A stretch of DNA of 64,000 bases from Flavobacterium jumunjinense (GCF_021650975.2 NZ_CP091285.1:1054001-1118000); one strand, 5' to 3'. Numbered from the stretch's first letter, positions 16,308 through 24,179 are shown. Notes: generated by a model not told the origin, from the letters alone. A program made the numbers and translations.

Positions 16308-16327
16308 ATACCTGATAGCACCAGCTC

Positions 16328-16349
16328 CCGCACGAATCCTTTCGTGTGG
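16328..16349. repeat. hairpin repeat after cassette 5
   Basis: CCGCACGAA and TTCGTGTGG pair around a TCCT loop (one G-T pair). It follows a CTGATAGCACCAGCTC word that combines parts of both boundary-repeat families. Confidence 0.5.
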
Positions 16350-16416
16350 TAACCAAGAGTACATAAATATTTTTAAGGATGGACAGATTATTGAACGAAG
16401 AGTTTTTAAAAAATAA
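16345..16416 (+). pseudogene. last codons of a lost toxin tip (cassette 6)
   Basis: The 23-codon frame (NQEYINIFKDGQIIERRVFKK, then TAA at 16414) ends 3 nt before the next lipoprotein start. This is the arrangement expected for a toxin end and its partner. Everything upstream is repeat sequence. Confidence 0.4.
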
Positions 16417-16419
16417 GTT

Positions 16420-16956
16420 ATGAGAAAAATAATTATAATGATATTATTGACTTTTGTTTCGTGTACAAAGACAAAAAGAGTTGATGAAAAATCTCGATGT
16501 GAAGTTATTCAGGATTTAAAAATTCAAGCAATCACAAAGGGGGATGAATCAGCGTATGGAACATATCTTGATTTTACCAGTCAAGATAAAAATTATTATG
16601 ATGTTTTAACAATTTCACTTATAATGAATCAGAAATATAAAAGTAAAAAATCATACTATCAAATTTTTCGTTCTATTGTGTCTATAAAAAAAGAAGGTAT
16701 TTATGAACCAAAACAAATCGAACGTTTAAGTAAGGTAGACAGAAATTATGCACTTTACTACCTCAAAGAAGGTGCAAAGTTGAATATTGTTAATTGTCAA
16801 GTCGCATTGGAAAAAGTCTATCGAAATGGTTATGGATCAAAAGTAGAATTCAATAAGTCTGATAGTGTTTATAAAATTTTAGAAAACAATAAAGCACTTG
16901 GTGATTTTTATAGAAGAAATCGAAAGAATAAAAGTAATGTTGATGAAATCAATTAA
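16420..16956 (+). CDS. lipoprotein, candidate immunity protein of cassette 6
   Basis: The protein has 178 residues with a clear lipoprotein signal (MRKIIIMILLTFVSC, lipobox FVSC, Cys15). The mature part is helical. The segment YALYYLKEGAKLNIVNCQVALEKVY resembles a Sel1/TPR-like helical repeat, though weakly. It follows 3 nt after the remnant of a toxin frame and is followed 7 nt later by an 81-nt boundary repeat. Function inferred from position. Confidence 0.6.
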   Translation: MRKIIIMILLTFVSCTKTKRVDEKSRCEVIQDLKIQAITKGDESAYGTYLDFTSQDKNYYDVLTISLIMNQKYKSKKSYYQIFRSIVSIKKEGIYEPKQIERLSKVDRNYALYYLKEGAKLNIVNCQVALEKVYRNGYGSKVEFNKSDSVYKILENNKALGDFYRRNRKNKSNVDEIN

Positions 16957-16963
16957 ATGAGAT

Positions 16964-17044
16964 CCCGATAGCTCGGATTTATCAACATAACGTTAGCGCA
17001 GATTTGCAATCTGTTCCCACAAAGTAAATAAAAGCAAAAAGCAC
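16964..17044. repeat. CCCGATAGCTC boundary repeat, copy 2 (81 nt)
   Basis: It begins CCCGATAGCTCGG, continues through ACGTTAGCGCAGATTTGC, and ends AAAGCAAAAAGCAC, the same A-rich word that starts the terminators of the 51-nt family. CAGATT and AATCTG inside can pair. The copy at 17902-17983 is nearly identical. Confidence 0.8.
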
Positions 17045-17073
17045 CCGCTACAAGGAATAGTAACATTTTAACT

Positions 17074-17877
17074 ATGAAATATATACACATCATAATTAGT
17101 ATTTTAGTTTTTAATGTTAATTACGCACATAAAAACGTTCAATTAGAATTTAAAAAAGGAAAAATAACTTTAATTACTTCTACTTATAATGAAGAAATTA
17201 ACAAATCTTTAATATTAGCAGAATATGCCGATATATTATTGGATAGTTTAGGTTATAAAAAAGACATGAAAATTTTAAATTTTCAAAGTAATAAAAAATT
17301 TTTAAAATCTAAATATGATGATAATGATGGTCAATTAACATTTTTCAGAGTCAATTTAGAATTATTAGATATTAAGAAGTTTTTAAATTTTATTCATTAC
17401 ATAATTGTTAATGAAAAAATAATAAATTTAAGACAGCCAGTAGATTCAAAAAATTTAAAAGAAAGTTATGAATTAGTTGATAGAATTATTTCTATAAAAA
17501 TGAAACGACCTAATGAAGTAAAAGAACTAGATTGTTTTACCAACTATTCTTATTACTTTAAAGATAATAACTATTATTTTCATAAATTAAATACTGAAAA
17601 GGAAGTAGATATTTATAACATAAATAATTTTAAACAGATTCATTCAGTTACTTCGTCCAAATTTTTAGTATTTTTAAACGACCATAAATTTGATTTAGTT
17701 GAGGAGAATAAAAAAACAAGTTTTAAACTCTCTTTTGAAGATGATTATTCTACATATTACAGGATGATTTATATCAATGAAAAATATTCTTTTATACAAT
17801 CTTACAACAGAGATAAGTTGATTTTATTAGATTTAAATAATCATACCATAATAGAAGATTATTATAGTAAATTTTAA
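17074..17877 (+). CDS. exported protein of unknown function, orphan partner (cassette 7)
   Basis: The protein has 267 residues with a signal peptide (about 1-18, ending VNYAHKN). It is rich in Lys, Asn, Tyr and Ile, has no recognisable domain, and is larger than the other partner proteins. It stands between two nearly identical 81-nt boundary repeats with no tip gene before it, which suggests that its toxin half was deleted by recombination at the repeats. Immunity function is a guess from context. Confidence 0.55.
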   Translation: MKYIHIIISILVFNVNYAHKNVQLEFKKGKITLITSTYNEEINKSLILAEYADILLDSLGYKKDMKILNFQSNKKFLKSKYDDNDGQLTFFRVNLELLDIKKFLNFIHYIIVNEKIINLRQPVDSKNLKESYELVDRIISIKMKRPNEVKELDCFTNYSYYFKDNNYYFHKLNTEKEVDIYNINNFKQIHSVTSSKFLVFLNDHKFDLVEENKKTSFKLSFEDDYSTYYRMIYINEKYSFIQSYNRDKLILLDLNNHTIIEDYYSKF

Positions 17878-17901
17878 GAAGCAATGGTAGCGCATACCCC
17901 A

Positions 17902-17983
17902 CCCTGATAGCTCAGATTTATCAACACAACGTTAGCGCAGATTTGCAATCTGTTCCCACAAAGTAAATAAAAGCAAAAAGCAC
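17902..17983. repeat. CCCGATAGCTC boundary repeat, copy 3 (82 nt)
   Basis: Nearly identical to 16964-17044, with one extra T in CCCTGATAGCTCAG. It ends AAAAGCAAAAAGCAC and runs directly into a toxin-tip fragment, which marks the recombination junction. Confidence 0.8.
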
Positions 17984-18235
17984 TCCTCTGCTTTAGACCA
18001 TATTAAAGAAGAGAAGAAAAACGGAAAACATGGTAAAGTAACAGATTACTTAGGATTTAGTTCTACTGGTTATAAGCACTATAGATTATATAGTACTAAT
18101 TTTTATCCCAGTAATTTAATGCACCAATCTCAAGATCCAAACCCAGATAAAACTTTAACAAGATGGCAATTAAATAAAATGATGAGTTTATATGAAACAG
18201 GTCAATCAAACAAAGGAATGCAAAAAGCAGATTAA
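17984..18235 (+). pseudogene. RHS tip C-terminal fragment (cassette 8)
   Basis: The frame has no start. It emerges from the boundary repeat and encodes about 83 residues (SSALDHIKEEKKNGKHG, then LGFSSTGYKHYRLYS and LTRWQLNKMMSLYETGQ) to a TAA at 18233. The next gene starts one base later. The fragment is probably a toxin C-terminus; no family recognised. Confidence 0.5.
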
Positions 18236-18236
18236 A

Positions 18237-18695
18237 ATGAAAGTAGTTAAATTATTACCAATAGTCTTTTTACTAATTACTTGCTGTACTTCTTTAGAAA
18301 AAAGAATGAATAGAAATGATTCTGATTTATATATAGGGGTATATGATTGTTTTGAAGATGATTCTATTAAAATTATAATTAATAATAAAGAAATTGTAGA
18401 TATTGAAAATTTAACAACGGATTCATCTCTAGGAATTACAGGCTTGTATATTGAGTACTTTTTAAAATCAAGAGATAAAGGAATAATTAAAGTTGGAAAC
18501 AAAAAAGTAGTAATTGAAAAAGAAATTTTTATTGATTTAAAGAAAGATATTTCACTAGAAATAATTCGAAATAACAATAGCGATAAGTTTCAAATAGACA
18601 TTAACAAAGGAAAAAAAATTGGGATAAGCGGATGTAGTGATGATAGAAAACACACGAAAATGACTTATTTTAAAAGAAATAGAACTGTTGAATAA
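18237..18695 (+). CDS. lipoprotein, candidate immunity protein of cassette 8
   Basis: I choose the ATG at 18237, giving 152 residues: it yields a clean lipoprotein signal (MKVVKLLPIVFLLITC) and lies one base after the stop of the upstream tip. A longer frame from 18192 would bury the signal peptide. The mature protein has an ECF-like beta pattern (YIGVYDCFEDDSIKIIINN) of unknown family. The 51-nt repeat D starts 12 nt after its stop. Immunity role inferred. Confidence 0.65.
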   Translation: MKVVKLLPIVFLLITCCTSLEKRMNRNDSDLYIGVYDCFEDDSIKIIINNKEIVDIENLTTDSSLGITGLYIEYFLKSRDKGIIKVGNKKVVIEKEIFIDLKKDISLEIIRNNNSDKFQIDINKGKKIGISGCSDDRKHTKMTYFKRNRTVE

Positions 18696-18707
18696 CAAAC
18701 ATTTATC

Positions 18708-18758
18708 CCAGCTCTTCGAGGTGTTCTTATGAAACCGTGATGCTCTACGATGGTCTCC
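18708..18758. repeat. 51-nt cassette-boundary repeat, copy D
   Basis: Identical in pattern to B1 (CCAGCTCTTCGAGG to GATGGTCTCC). Together with the following 420 nt it forms a second copy of the module seen at 11685-12168. Confidence 0.85.
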
Positions 18759-18783
18759 TGACCTCGTAGCAAATAATAAAAAC

Positions 18784-18822
18784 AAAAGCACTCTTGTAAA
18801 AAAGGGTGCTTTTGTTGTTTTA
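18784..18822 (+). terminator. terminator of cassette 8
   Basis: AAAAGCAC (18784-18791) pairs with GTGCTTTT (18806-18813), followed by GTTGTTTT. Same hairpin as after copy A. Confidence 0.7.
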
Positions 18823-18936
18823 AAGAGTGGCTACGTTTTTATTTTGAAAACCAACTCAATACTGTATCAAAAATTATTATAAAATCAACGTTTTTTCTAT
18901 ATTTACAATGCAATAGGAACAAAACTAGAAAAAAGA

Positions 18937-19488
18937 GTGACATCAACACCAGAAGCTACATGGGACAATCCTTTTCCTACACCTATAACCAATAAGACTA
19001 CTTATTTGGCTGGCTTCCAGTATAAAGACAACCGCTTAGATTTTTTTCCACACGCAGAAGGCTATGTAAAATACCAATATAGCGAAAACAGCTATAGTTA
19101 TGTCTTTAACTATACAGACCACTTAGGAAACGTTAGAGTAAGCTATTCGGATATTGACAAAAATGGAATTTTAGGTAATGAACACATACAGGAATGTCCG
19201 AAACAAATAGGGTCCACACCTCCTCCATGTCAAGACTTATACGTCTTAGCTTTGGCAGAAGAAACCAGAACCATGATCTTCTACGTTTCTCCACACAAAT
19301 TAAACAAAACCATCGCAGAATACATTCAGTATTTTGGAGCCGACCGACGCATTTCTGTTTCGCGTGAAATATCTAAACTTCATGAAGAAACAGTTATAGG
19401 TACTGCCGAAGAAGTATTACAACACTTTGAAGCCAAACCTACAAAAGGAGAAAGTTTAATTTTTGTAGCTGGGAAAAGTTTAAAATAA
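18937..19488 (+). pseudogene. rsmI: RHS core fragment fused in frame to the 3' end of rsmI
   Basis: The first 100 codons are RHS core (same orphan copy as at 11916, GTG start, no ATG). After about 19245 the frame continues as the C-terminus of RsmI, the 16S rRNA cytidine-1402 2'-O-methyltransferase. The diagnostic stretch is LAEETRTMIFYVSPHKL, then YFGADRRISVSREISKLHEE and VAGK. The SAM-binding N-terminal two thirds of RsmI are missing. The fusion is a recombination scar at the right end of the RHS island; it suggests that the island was inserted in, or has captured part of, rsmI. A complete rsmI presumably exists elsewhere, because this fragment cannot be active. Confidence 0.85.
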
Positions 19489-20051
19489 TTAGTTCATTAC
19501 TACTTGTAAAGATAATTCCCACTTATTAATGGCACGGCAATATAACGATAAACAGAAACAACTTAATCTCTTTACACAAAGCAGATAAGTCTATTATCTT
19601 TCGTCAGGTTAATAGCAACTATTTTTATTACAACTTGTTTGCATTCTTTTTCTATGCTTTCAAAACAAATTAGTATTTTAAATTTATTCTTCTGTACCAC
19701 AAAAACCAAACACATTAAATGCAAAACTAAACCTTGGCATTTTTTTTGCTGTGGGTATACTATTCTACTTCAAAATTGCTGTGACAAACGTATTTATTCA
19801 TTCCATTTTGTCACAAAAAGTGTGGCATTCTCTATTTTTAAATCAACAATGTCACAGAAACTGTGACAGATTGTTTCTGAAAACAAAAAAAGTCACAAGT
19901 ATTTTAAAAACAGTTTTAATCAAAATGATACTCAAAAAATCAATATTGTTCCCAATGTTTTGTCTTTTACAACACACCTAATAAAAAGGAGTTCGTAGAA
20001 ATATGCATTGACACGCATTAAACCTTAAAATCAATACGATGATTTATTAGC
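19489..20051. other. AT-rich gap with clustered GTCACA/TGTGAC words, no gene seen
   Basis: No convincing coding frame is present. Between 19778 and 19895 there are several GTCACA or TGTGAC words, and a perfect hairpin TGTCACAG-AAA-CTGTGACA at 19850-19868. The region separates the RHS island from the LytTR regulator and may contain decayed genes. Confidence 0.4.
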
Positions 20052-20744
20052 TCACTCTGAAAGAAGTATCCTCAACAATCCTTCTTTCCGATTTCTTGCA
20101 ATGGGCAAGTTAATTTCTTTTAAATATAAAGTTACACCATCTATATGAGTGATGTACTTTGTATTAACAATATATGATTTATGAATTTGTGAAAAATATT
20201 CCTTTGGCAATTGATTTAAAATACTTTTCAATGTATGATGAACAATAATGCGTTTACGGTTTTCTAAGTGTATTTCGATATAATTTTGCATACTTTGAAT
20301 GTACAAAATTTGAGTTAAAGGAACTTTTACTAAAATGCCGTTTTCTTTAAAAAATAATGGTTTCATGATGTCTTCTTGTCGCAACATCAAATCGTACATT
20401 TTTTTTGCTTTTAAAACAGAGGCTTTAAAATCATCAAAAAAAATAGGTTTCAACAAGTAATCTAATGCATTCACTTTATATCCCTTCAAAGCAAATTCAG
20501 AATAAGCAGTTGTAAAAATAATCATCGATGGCATATCTATTATCATTTTTGCAAACTCCAACCCATTCAAAAGAGGCATTTGTATGTCCAAAAAAATTAA
20601 ATCAATGGTTTCTGTTTTTAATTTTTCTAGTGCAAGATGCGCGTTAGAAAAACAGCCCATATTTTCCAAAAAATCAAACTCCTTGATGAATTGATTTAGT
20701 CCTTCTCTTGCTATTCGTTCATCATCTATAACAATACATTTCAT
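20052..20744 (-). CDS. LytTR-type response regulator
   Basis: The protein has 230 residues. The receiver domain covers 1-115 (DDERIAREGL acidic pocket, phospho-acceptor Asp in IFLDIQMPLLNG). The LytTR DNA-binding domain covers about 135-230 (ILYIQSMQNYIEIHL, HKSYIVNTKYI). Its start overlaps the stop codon of the kinase gene by 4 nt (ATGA), so the two form an operon. LytTR regulators bind paired direct repeats upstream of target genes. The divergent outer-membrane barrel gene at 21893 is the nearest candidate target; this is inference. Confidence 0.93.
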   Translation of the reverse strand: MKCIVIDDERIAREGLNQFIKEFDFLENMGCFSNAHLALEKLKTETIDLIFLDIQMPLLNGLEFAKMIIDMPSMIIFTTAYSEFALKGYKVNALDYLLKPIFFDDFKASVLKAKKMYDLMLRQEDIMKPLFFKENGILVKVPLTQILYIQSMQNYIEIHLENRKRIIVHHTLKSILNQLPKEYFSQIHKSYIVNTKYITHIDGVTLYLKEINLPIARNRKEGLLRILLSE

Positions 20745-21757
20745 TTATTCAAATTTAATTGTAGTTGAACACTGTATTTGTTTTCTTGAGACATAATGTC
20801 TAATTTGTAATTATTGAGATAAGAGAAATCTAATCTTTTCTGAACATATTTCAACCCAACACCTTGTTTTTTTGTGCTATTTAATACAGTATCTGTTGAG
20901 TTTTTTATTTCCATAATCAGTTGATTTTCATTTTTAAAAAAAACATTTAAATTAATATAATTTGTTTTATCGGTAAAAGCAGACACATGCTTGAAAGCGT
21001 TTTCTACAAAAGTTGACAAGAGAAATGGAATAATCATTAATTGATTTTCTGGAATATTCCACTGGCAGGAAATTTGTAAATCCTCGCCAGATCTATCTTT
21101 TTCTAATTGAAAATAATGCTTTAAAAAAGAAATTTCATCATCAAGTTTTATCCACTTATTTTGCGATTCATATACATAATACCGTAATATTTTACTATAT
21201 CTCGAGAGCAATTCTAGTGCTTCTTCTTTGTCTTTTCGAATCAAAAAATGGAGATTATTCAAAATATTAAACGTAAAATGTGGACTCAATTGTGTTTTCA
21301 AATGCTCTATTTCAGATTCCAAAACATTGTTTTTTAATTCCTGATGGCGTTTTTCGGATTCTACATTTTGTTTAAACAATTCTATCGAATAACTCACTCC
21401 CGAAATCAAGATACTTAGCATCAACATTCCAAAAAACAAAGATACCATTTCATTCATCGTACCCATTCTTTCAGACAAAATCAATCTTATAATAACATAT
21501 CCTTGGAGTGTCAAAAACAAAGCTATAAAAACACTAGTTATCGAGGCATAAATAACAAATTTCGTAGAGTTATCAATTTTCAAATACCTATTGGCTAACC
21601 TATTAACTACATAAACCACGTAAACCCTCAAAGTCAATGTGATAGTTATAGAATAAATAAAAGCTCCCCAAAACGATAAGTCATCGGACAATTGCAATAA
21701 AGTCATTAAGAACATAAAAGTCCAAAATAGGTAATCCGCCTTTTTTATAGTAAACAT
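20741..21757 (-). CDS. LytS/YehU-type sensor histidine kinase
   Basis: The protein has 338 residues. About four transmembrane helices lie in the first 130 residues, with no large extracellular sensor domain, followed by a short coiled segment. The His_kinase domain has LSPHFTFNILNNLHFL, where the His is phosphorylated, and the HATPase_c part has PFLLSTFVENAFKHV and QGVGLKYVQKRL. It pairs with the LytTR regulator downstream (4-nt overlap). The signal is unknown, probably membrane-derived. Confidence 0.92.
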   Translation of the reverse strand: MFTIKKADYLFWTFMFLMTLLQLSDDLSFWGAFIYSITITLTLRVYVVYVVNRLANRYLKIDNSTKFVIYASITSVFIALFLTLQGYVIIRLILSERMGTMNEMVSLFFGMLMLSILISGVSYSIELFKQNVESEKRHQELKNNVLESEIEHLKTQLSPHFTFNILNNLHFLIRKDKEEALELLSRYSKILRYYVYESQNKWIKLDDEISFLKHYFQLEKDRSGEDLQISCQWNIPENQLMIIPFLLSTFVENAFKHVSAFTDKTNYINLNVFFKNENQLIMEIKNSTDTVLNSTKKQGVGLKYVQKRLDFSYLNNYKLDIMSQENKYSVQLQLNLNK

Positions 21758-21851
21758 ATCTTGTTTTTTTACAAAAATACTTTTTTCTTGTTGGTAATAG
21801 AAAACCGTTCATCAACAAAAAATAACCAATGGTCAAAAGCAAAAAATTGCT

Positions 21852-21879
21852 TTGAAGTAAAAATATAGTTTTGCTTCAA
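21852..21879. promoter_or_regulatory. candidate promoter and inverted repeat before the barrel gene
   Basis: TTGAAG (21852-21857) and CTTCAA (21874-21879) flank a TAGTTTTG -7-like box (21866-21873). An upstream TTG at 21847 lies 16 nt before the box, slightly closer than usual. The site is in the divergent region beside the LytTR system. Confidence 0.4.
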
Positions 21880-21892
21880 ATTATTAACAAAT

Positions 21893-22798
21893 ATGAAAAC
21901 ATCATCATTTCTTATCCTAGTGCTTTTACTTATTATGAGTATAAAAACAATCGCACAAGTGTCTATTAAAACCGAATATTTTGGTTCGTCAAGCTATAAA
22001 GATAACGACGGAAATAAGGTCGGTAACAGCAAAGGATCGGCAATGGTTTATCAAGGAAATATCAAAATTCCGATTTCTATGAAATTTAGCAAAGACAGTC
22101 TAACTATAATTTGGGGTGTGAATGCATCGGGCGCATATGCTGCGCTCAACAACAAAAACTTCTCTCAGTATTTGGTTGTATCTAATATAACCAATGTTCA
22201 GTTATCAATATTTAACATACGTCAATTAAATAAGAAATGGTCATTAATTACCTTTGCAGGTGCTGGAATTTATACAAACGAAACCAAGATTTCTAAAATA
22301 AATAGCAATAGTATTTTGGGAAGTGGTGGTGCTCTTTTCGTAAAAAAAATAAATTCAAAATTGGATCTTGGGGGAGGTCTTGCTCTTACAAATGCTTTGG
22401 GATATCCAATGCTTTTTCCAACAATTTATGTAAATTATAACTCTGACGAGAAATATACTTTCCGAGTTTCTATGTTGAGCGGTTTTCAAGGATCTGCTGG
22501 ATATAATTTCAACAAAACGTTTTTATTAAATCTAATTGCAGAAATGAACGGACAATTAGCGTTACTCAAAAAAGATGGCAAAGATGTTATGTTTACACAT
22601 CAATATATTGTAACTGGCTTGAGGCCTGAAATAAAAATAAACAATAATATCTCTTTGCCAATTACTATTGGAGTAAATGCAATACGCTCAGTATATTTTA
22701 ATGACAGAACTCTAAAAAGCATTTTTAACGAAAATGCAACTAATTCAAAATTTGATTTTTCACCTTATGTGTCTGCTGAAATAAATTATAAATTTTAA
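21893..22798 (+). CDS. outer-membrane beta-barrel protein
   Basis: The protein has 301 residues with a signal peptide (about 1-21, ending KTIAQ). The mature chain is made of alternating short amphipathic strands with Gly/Asn turns and ends in a C-terminal aromatic strand (AEINYKF), typical of outer-membrane barrels. It is divergent from the LytS/LytTR operon (135-nt gap) and may be its target. No specific substrate can be assigned. Confidence 0.75.
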   Translation: MKTSSFLILVLLLIMSIKTIAQVSIKTEYFGSSSYKDNDGNKVGNSKGSAMVYQGNIKIPISMKFSKDSLTIIWGVNASGAYAALNNKNFSQYLVVSNITNVQLSIFNIRQLNKKWSLITFAGAGIYTNETKISKINSNSILGSGGALFVKKINSKLDLGGGLALTNALGYPMLFPTIYVNYNSDEKYTFRVSMLSGFQGSAGYNFNKTFLLNLIAEMNGQLALLKKDGKDVMFTHQYIVTGLRPEIKINNNISLPITIGVNAIRSVYFNDRTLKSIFNENATNSKFDFSPYVSAEINYKF

Positions 22799-22847
22799 GG
22801 GCATCAAATATCATAATGCCTCCCATAAAAAATTTAACACATACAAA

Positions 22848-22985
22848 ATGAACAAAACCTATATAATTGCCTTTTTAGTTTCCTATTTCTATGGACAAGA
22901 ACCATTAAAGGCACTATCATGGCGACGAAAATTCACAACCTAAAAGAAGCTCTTGTTCTTGGCAGAATACTATACCCGATAGCTC
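22848..22985 (+). pseudogene. truncated secreted-protein start
   Basis: A start with a signal-peptide-like run (MNKTYIIAFLVSYFYGQEP) opens at 22848 and stops after 31 codons. In the next frame the sequence continues TIKGTIM, as in the carboxypeptidase-regulatory start of TonB-linked or surface proteins. It then runs into a CCCGATAGCTCGG repeat (22975). Probably the scar of a deleted gene. Confidence 0.35.
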
Positions 22986-23015
22986 GGTTTTATCACGCAA
23001 CGATAGCGCGTTCGA
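22975..23015. repeat. CCCGATAGCTC repeat, copy 4 (diverged)
   Basis: CCCGATAGCTCGG followed by TTTATCA, AACG and TAGCGC words in the same order as at 16964. It lies outside the RHS island, between two decayed genes. Confidence 0.5.
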
Positions 23016-23285
23016 TAAAAAAAACGTTGTAAAAAGGATACTTTTCTTGTTTTAAAATCTCTAATATACGTATCGTTTAAATTGTATAAGATTTGCTTTT
23101 TACTTTCTTCTAAAAGTTCTAAACCGTGTATTCTTTCAAGAGTTCTTTTATCAAATGAAGTTTGACTAGTTTCTACAACTAAATAATCTAAAGACACAGC
23201 AAGAGCATCTGATTTTTTTACTGTATCAACAGAAGGAATAATCTCTTGTCGGAGAACAAGTGTCGTTAATAATCCATAATTAACA
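22985..23285 (-). pseudogene. XRE-family regulator, 3' remnant
   Basis: The minus-strand translation (QEIIPSVDTVKKSDALAVSLDYLV, then TSFDKRTLERIHGLELLEESKKQ and TYIRDF) matches the second half of short flavobacterial XRE regulators. The N-terminal HTH start is missing and the C-terminus is replaced by repeat-derived sequence. The gene is therefore broken at both ends. Confidence 0.6.
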
Positions 23286-23353
23286 ATAAACCTTCCCTAA
23301 GTTTCTGTAAATTTGTTTTCCTAAATATTTAGAACCTAAAATAAAGAAGAAAA

Positions 23354-23779
23354 ATGGCAACACATAGCGTAACTACAACTTGGAAAAGGAAAATGCAATT
23401 TGAATCTACAAATCCTAGTGGCGAAACTTTATTAATTAATGCAGGAGCAGAAAACGGTGGCGAAGGAGCAGGATTGCGACCAAAAGCAATGATGCTAGCG
23501 TCTTTGGCAGGTTGCTCTGGCTTAGACATTGCTTCATTAATTGAAAAAATGAAACTAGATATTGAAGACTTTAAGATTGAAACCAGTGCAAATTTAACCG
23601 AAGAAGACCCAAAAATATATGATAACGTTGTTGTTGAATATCATTTTTATGGCAACAACCTTAACGAAACAAAGTTACAAAGAGCAGTAGATTTATCAGT
23701 AGATAAATATTGCGGTGTAATGGAAATGTTTCGAAAATTTGCAACTATTGAAACAAAAACCTTTTTTCATAAAATATAA
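23354..23779 (+). CDS. OsmC-family peroxide-related protein
   Basis: The protein has 141 residues, the usual OsmC length. The conserved cysteines are visible in LAGCSGLDI (near 56) and DKYCGVM (near 117), together with the central RPKAMMLASL helix. OsmC/Ohr proteins reduce organic or hydrogen peroxides through a Cys pair in the cytoplasm; this one belongs to the broad OsmC/YhfA-type group. Its stop codon overlaps the start of the HopJ-family gene (TAATG), so the two are cotranslated. Confidence 0.92.
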   Translation: MATHSVTTTWKRKMQFESTNPSGETLLINAGAENGGEGAGLRPKAMMLASLAGCSGLDIASLIEKMKLDIEDFKIETSANLTEEDPKIYDNVVVEYHFYGNNLNETKLQRAVDLSVDKYCGVMEMFRKFATIETKTFFHKI

Positions 23780-24111
23780 TGACGATTTTAGAACTCATTA
23801 ACAAAGTAAAACATTCTAAAAGTATTGTTTTTGCTGAAGTAATAGAAACAATTGATGCTCACTACACCTTCACTCCTACTTATTTTAAAAATGGTGATAT
23901 TATAAATGAAGAAAACATAAATAATGGTTCTTGCAAAGTATTTTCATTTGCAAAAAAGCATTCCTTAAGTGCACAGGAAACCGTTTTTCTTTTTGGAGAA
24001 CATTATCAAAAAGTAGTAGAAACACCATTAGAAAATGACCATCAAAATATTAGAAACTTTCTCAAATTTGGTTGGGATAAAATAGCATTTGAAAAAGAAG
24101 CACTTTCATAG
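23779..24111 (+). CDS. HopJ type III effector family protein
   Basis: The protein has 110 residues and is recognisable as the HopJ family (FAEVIETIDAHYTFTPTYF, then NGSCKVFSFAKKHSLS and LFGEHY). Despite the name, members are widespread in bacteria without type III secretion and are of unknown function. It is translationally coupled to the OsmC-family gene upstream and ends before a bidirectional terminator. Confidence 0.9.
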   Translation: MTILELINKVKHSKSIVFAEVIETIDAHYTFTPTYFKNGDIINEENINNGSCKVFSFAKKHSLSAQETVFLFGEHYQKVVETPLENDHQNIRNFLKFGWDKIAFEKEALS

Positions 24112-24121
24112 TATTCTATTC

Positions 24122-24163
24122 AAAAAAAAGGATAGCAATTCAAAAATTGCTATCCTTTTTTTT
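24122..24163. terminator. bidirectional terminator
   Basis: GGATAGCAATT (24130-24140) and AATTGCTATCC (24145-24155), with A8 before and T8 after, lie between the convergent HopJ-family and adenine deaminase genes. Confidence 0.9.
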
Positions 24164-24179
24164 ATCTATATTCTTTCAC

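Noticed and set aside
18192..18236. Upstream start of the lipoprotein gene at 18192
   Set aside because: It would put 15 residues before the lipoprotein signal and overlap the end of the tip fragment; the ATG at 18237 gives a proper lipobox.
19639..19981. Two overlapping 75-76-codon frames in the gap before the LytTR gene
   Set aside because: Composition is not protein-like, there is no signal or domain, and the frames overlap each other.
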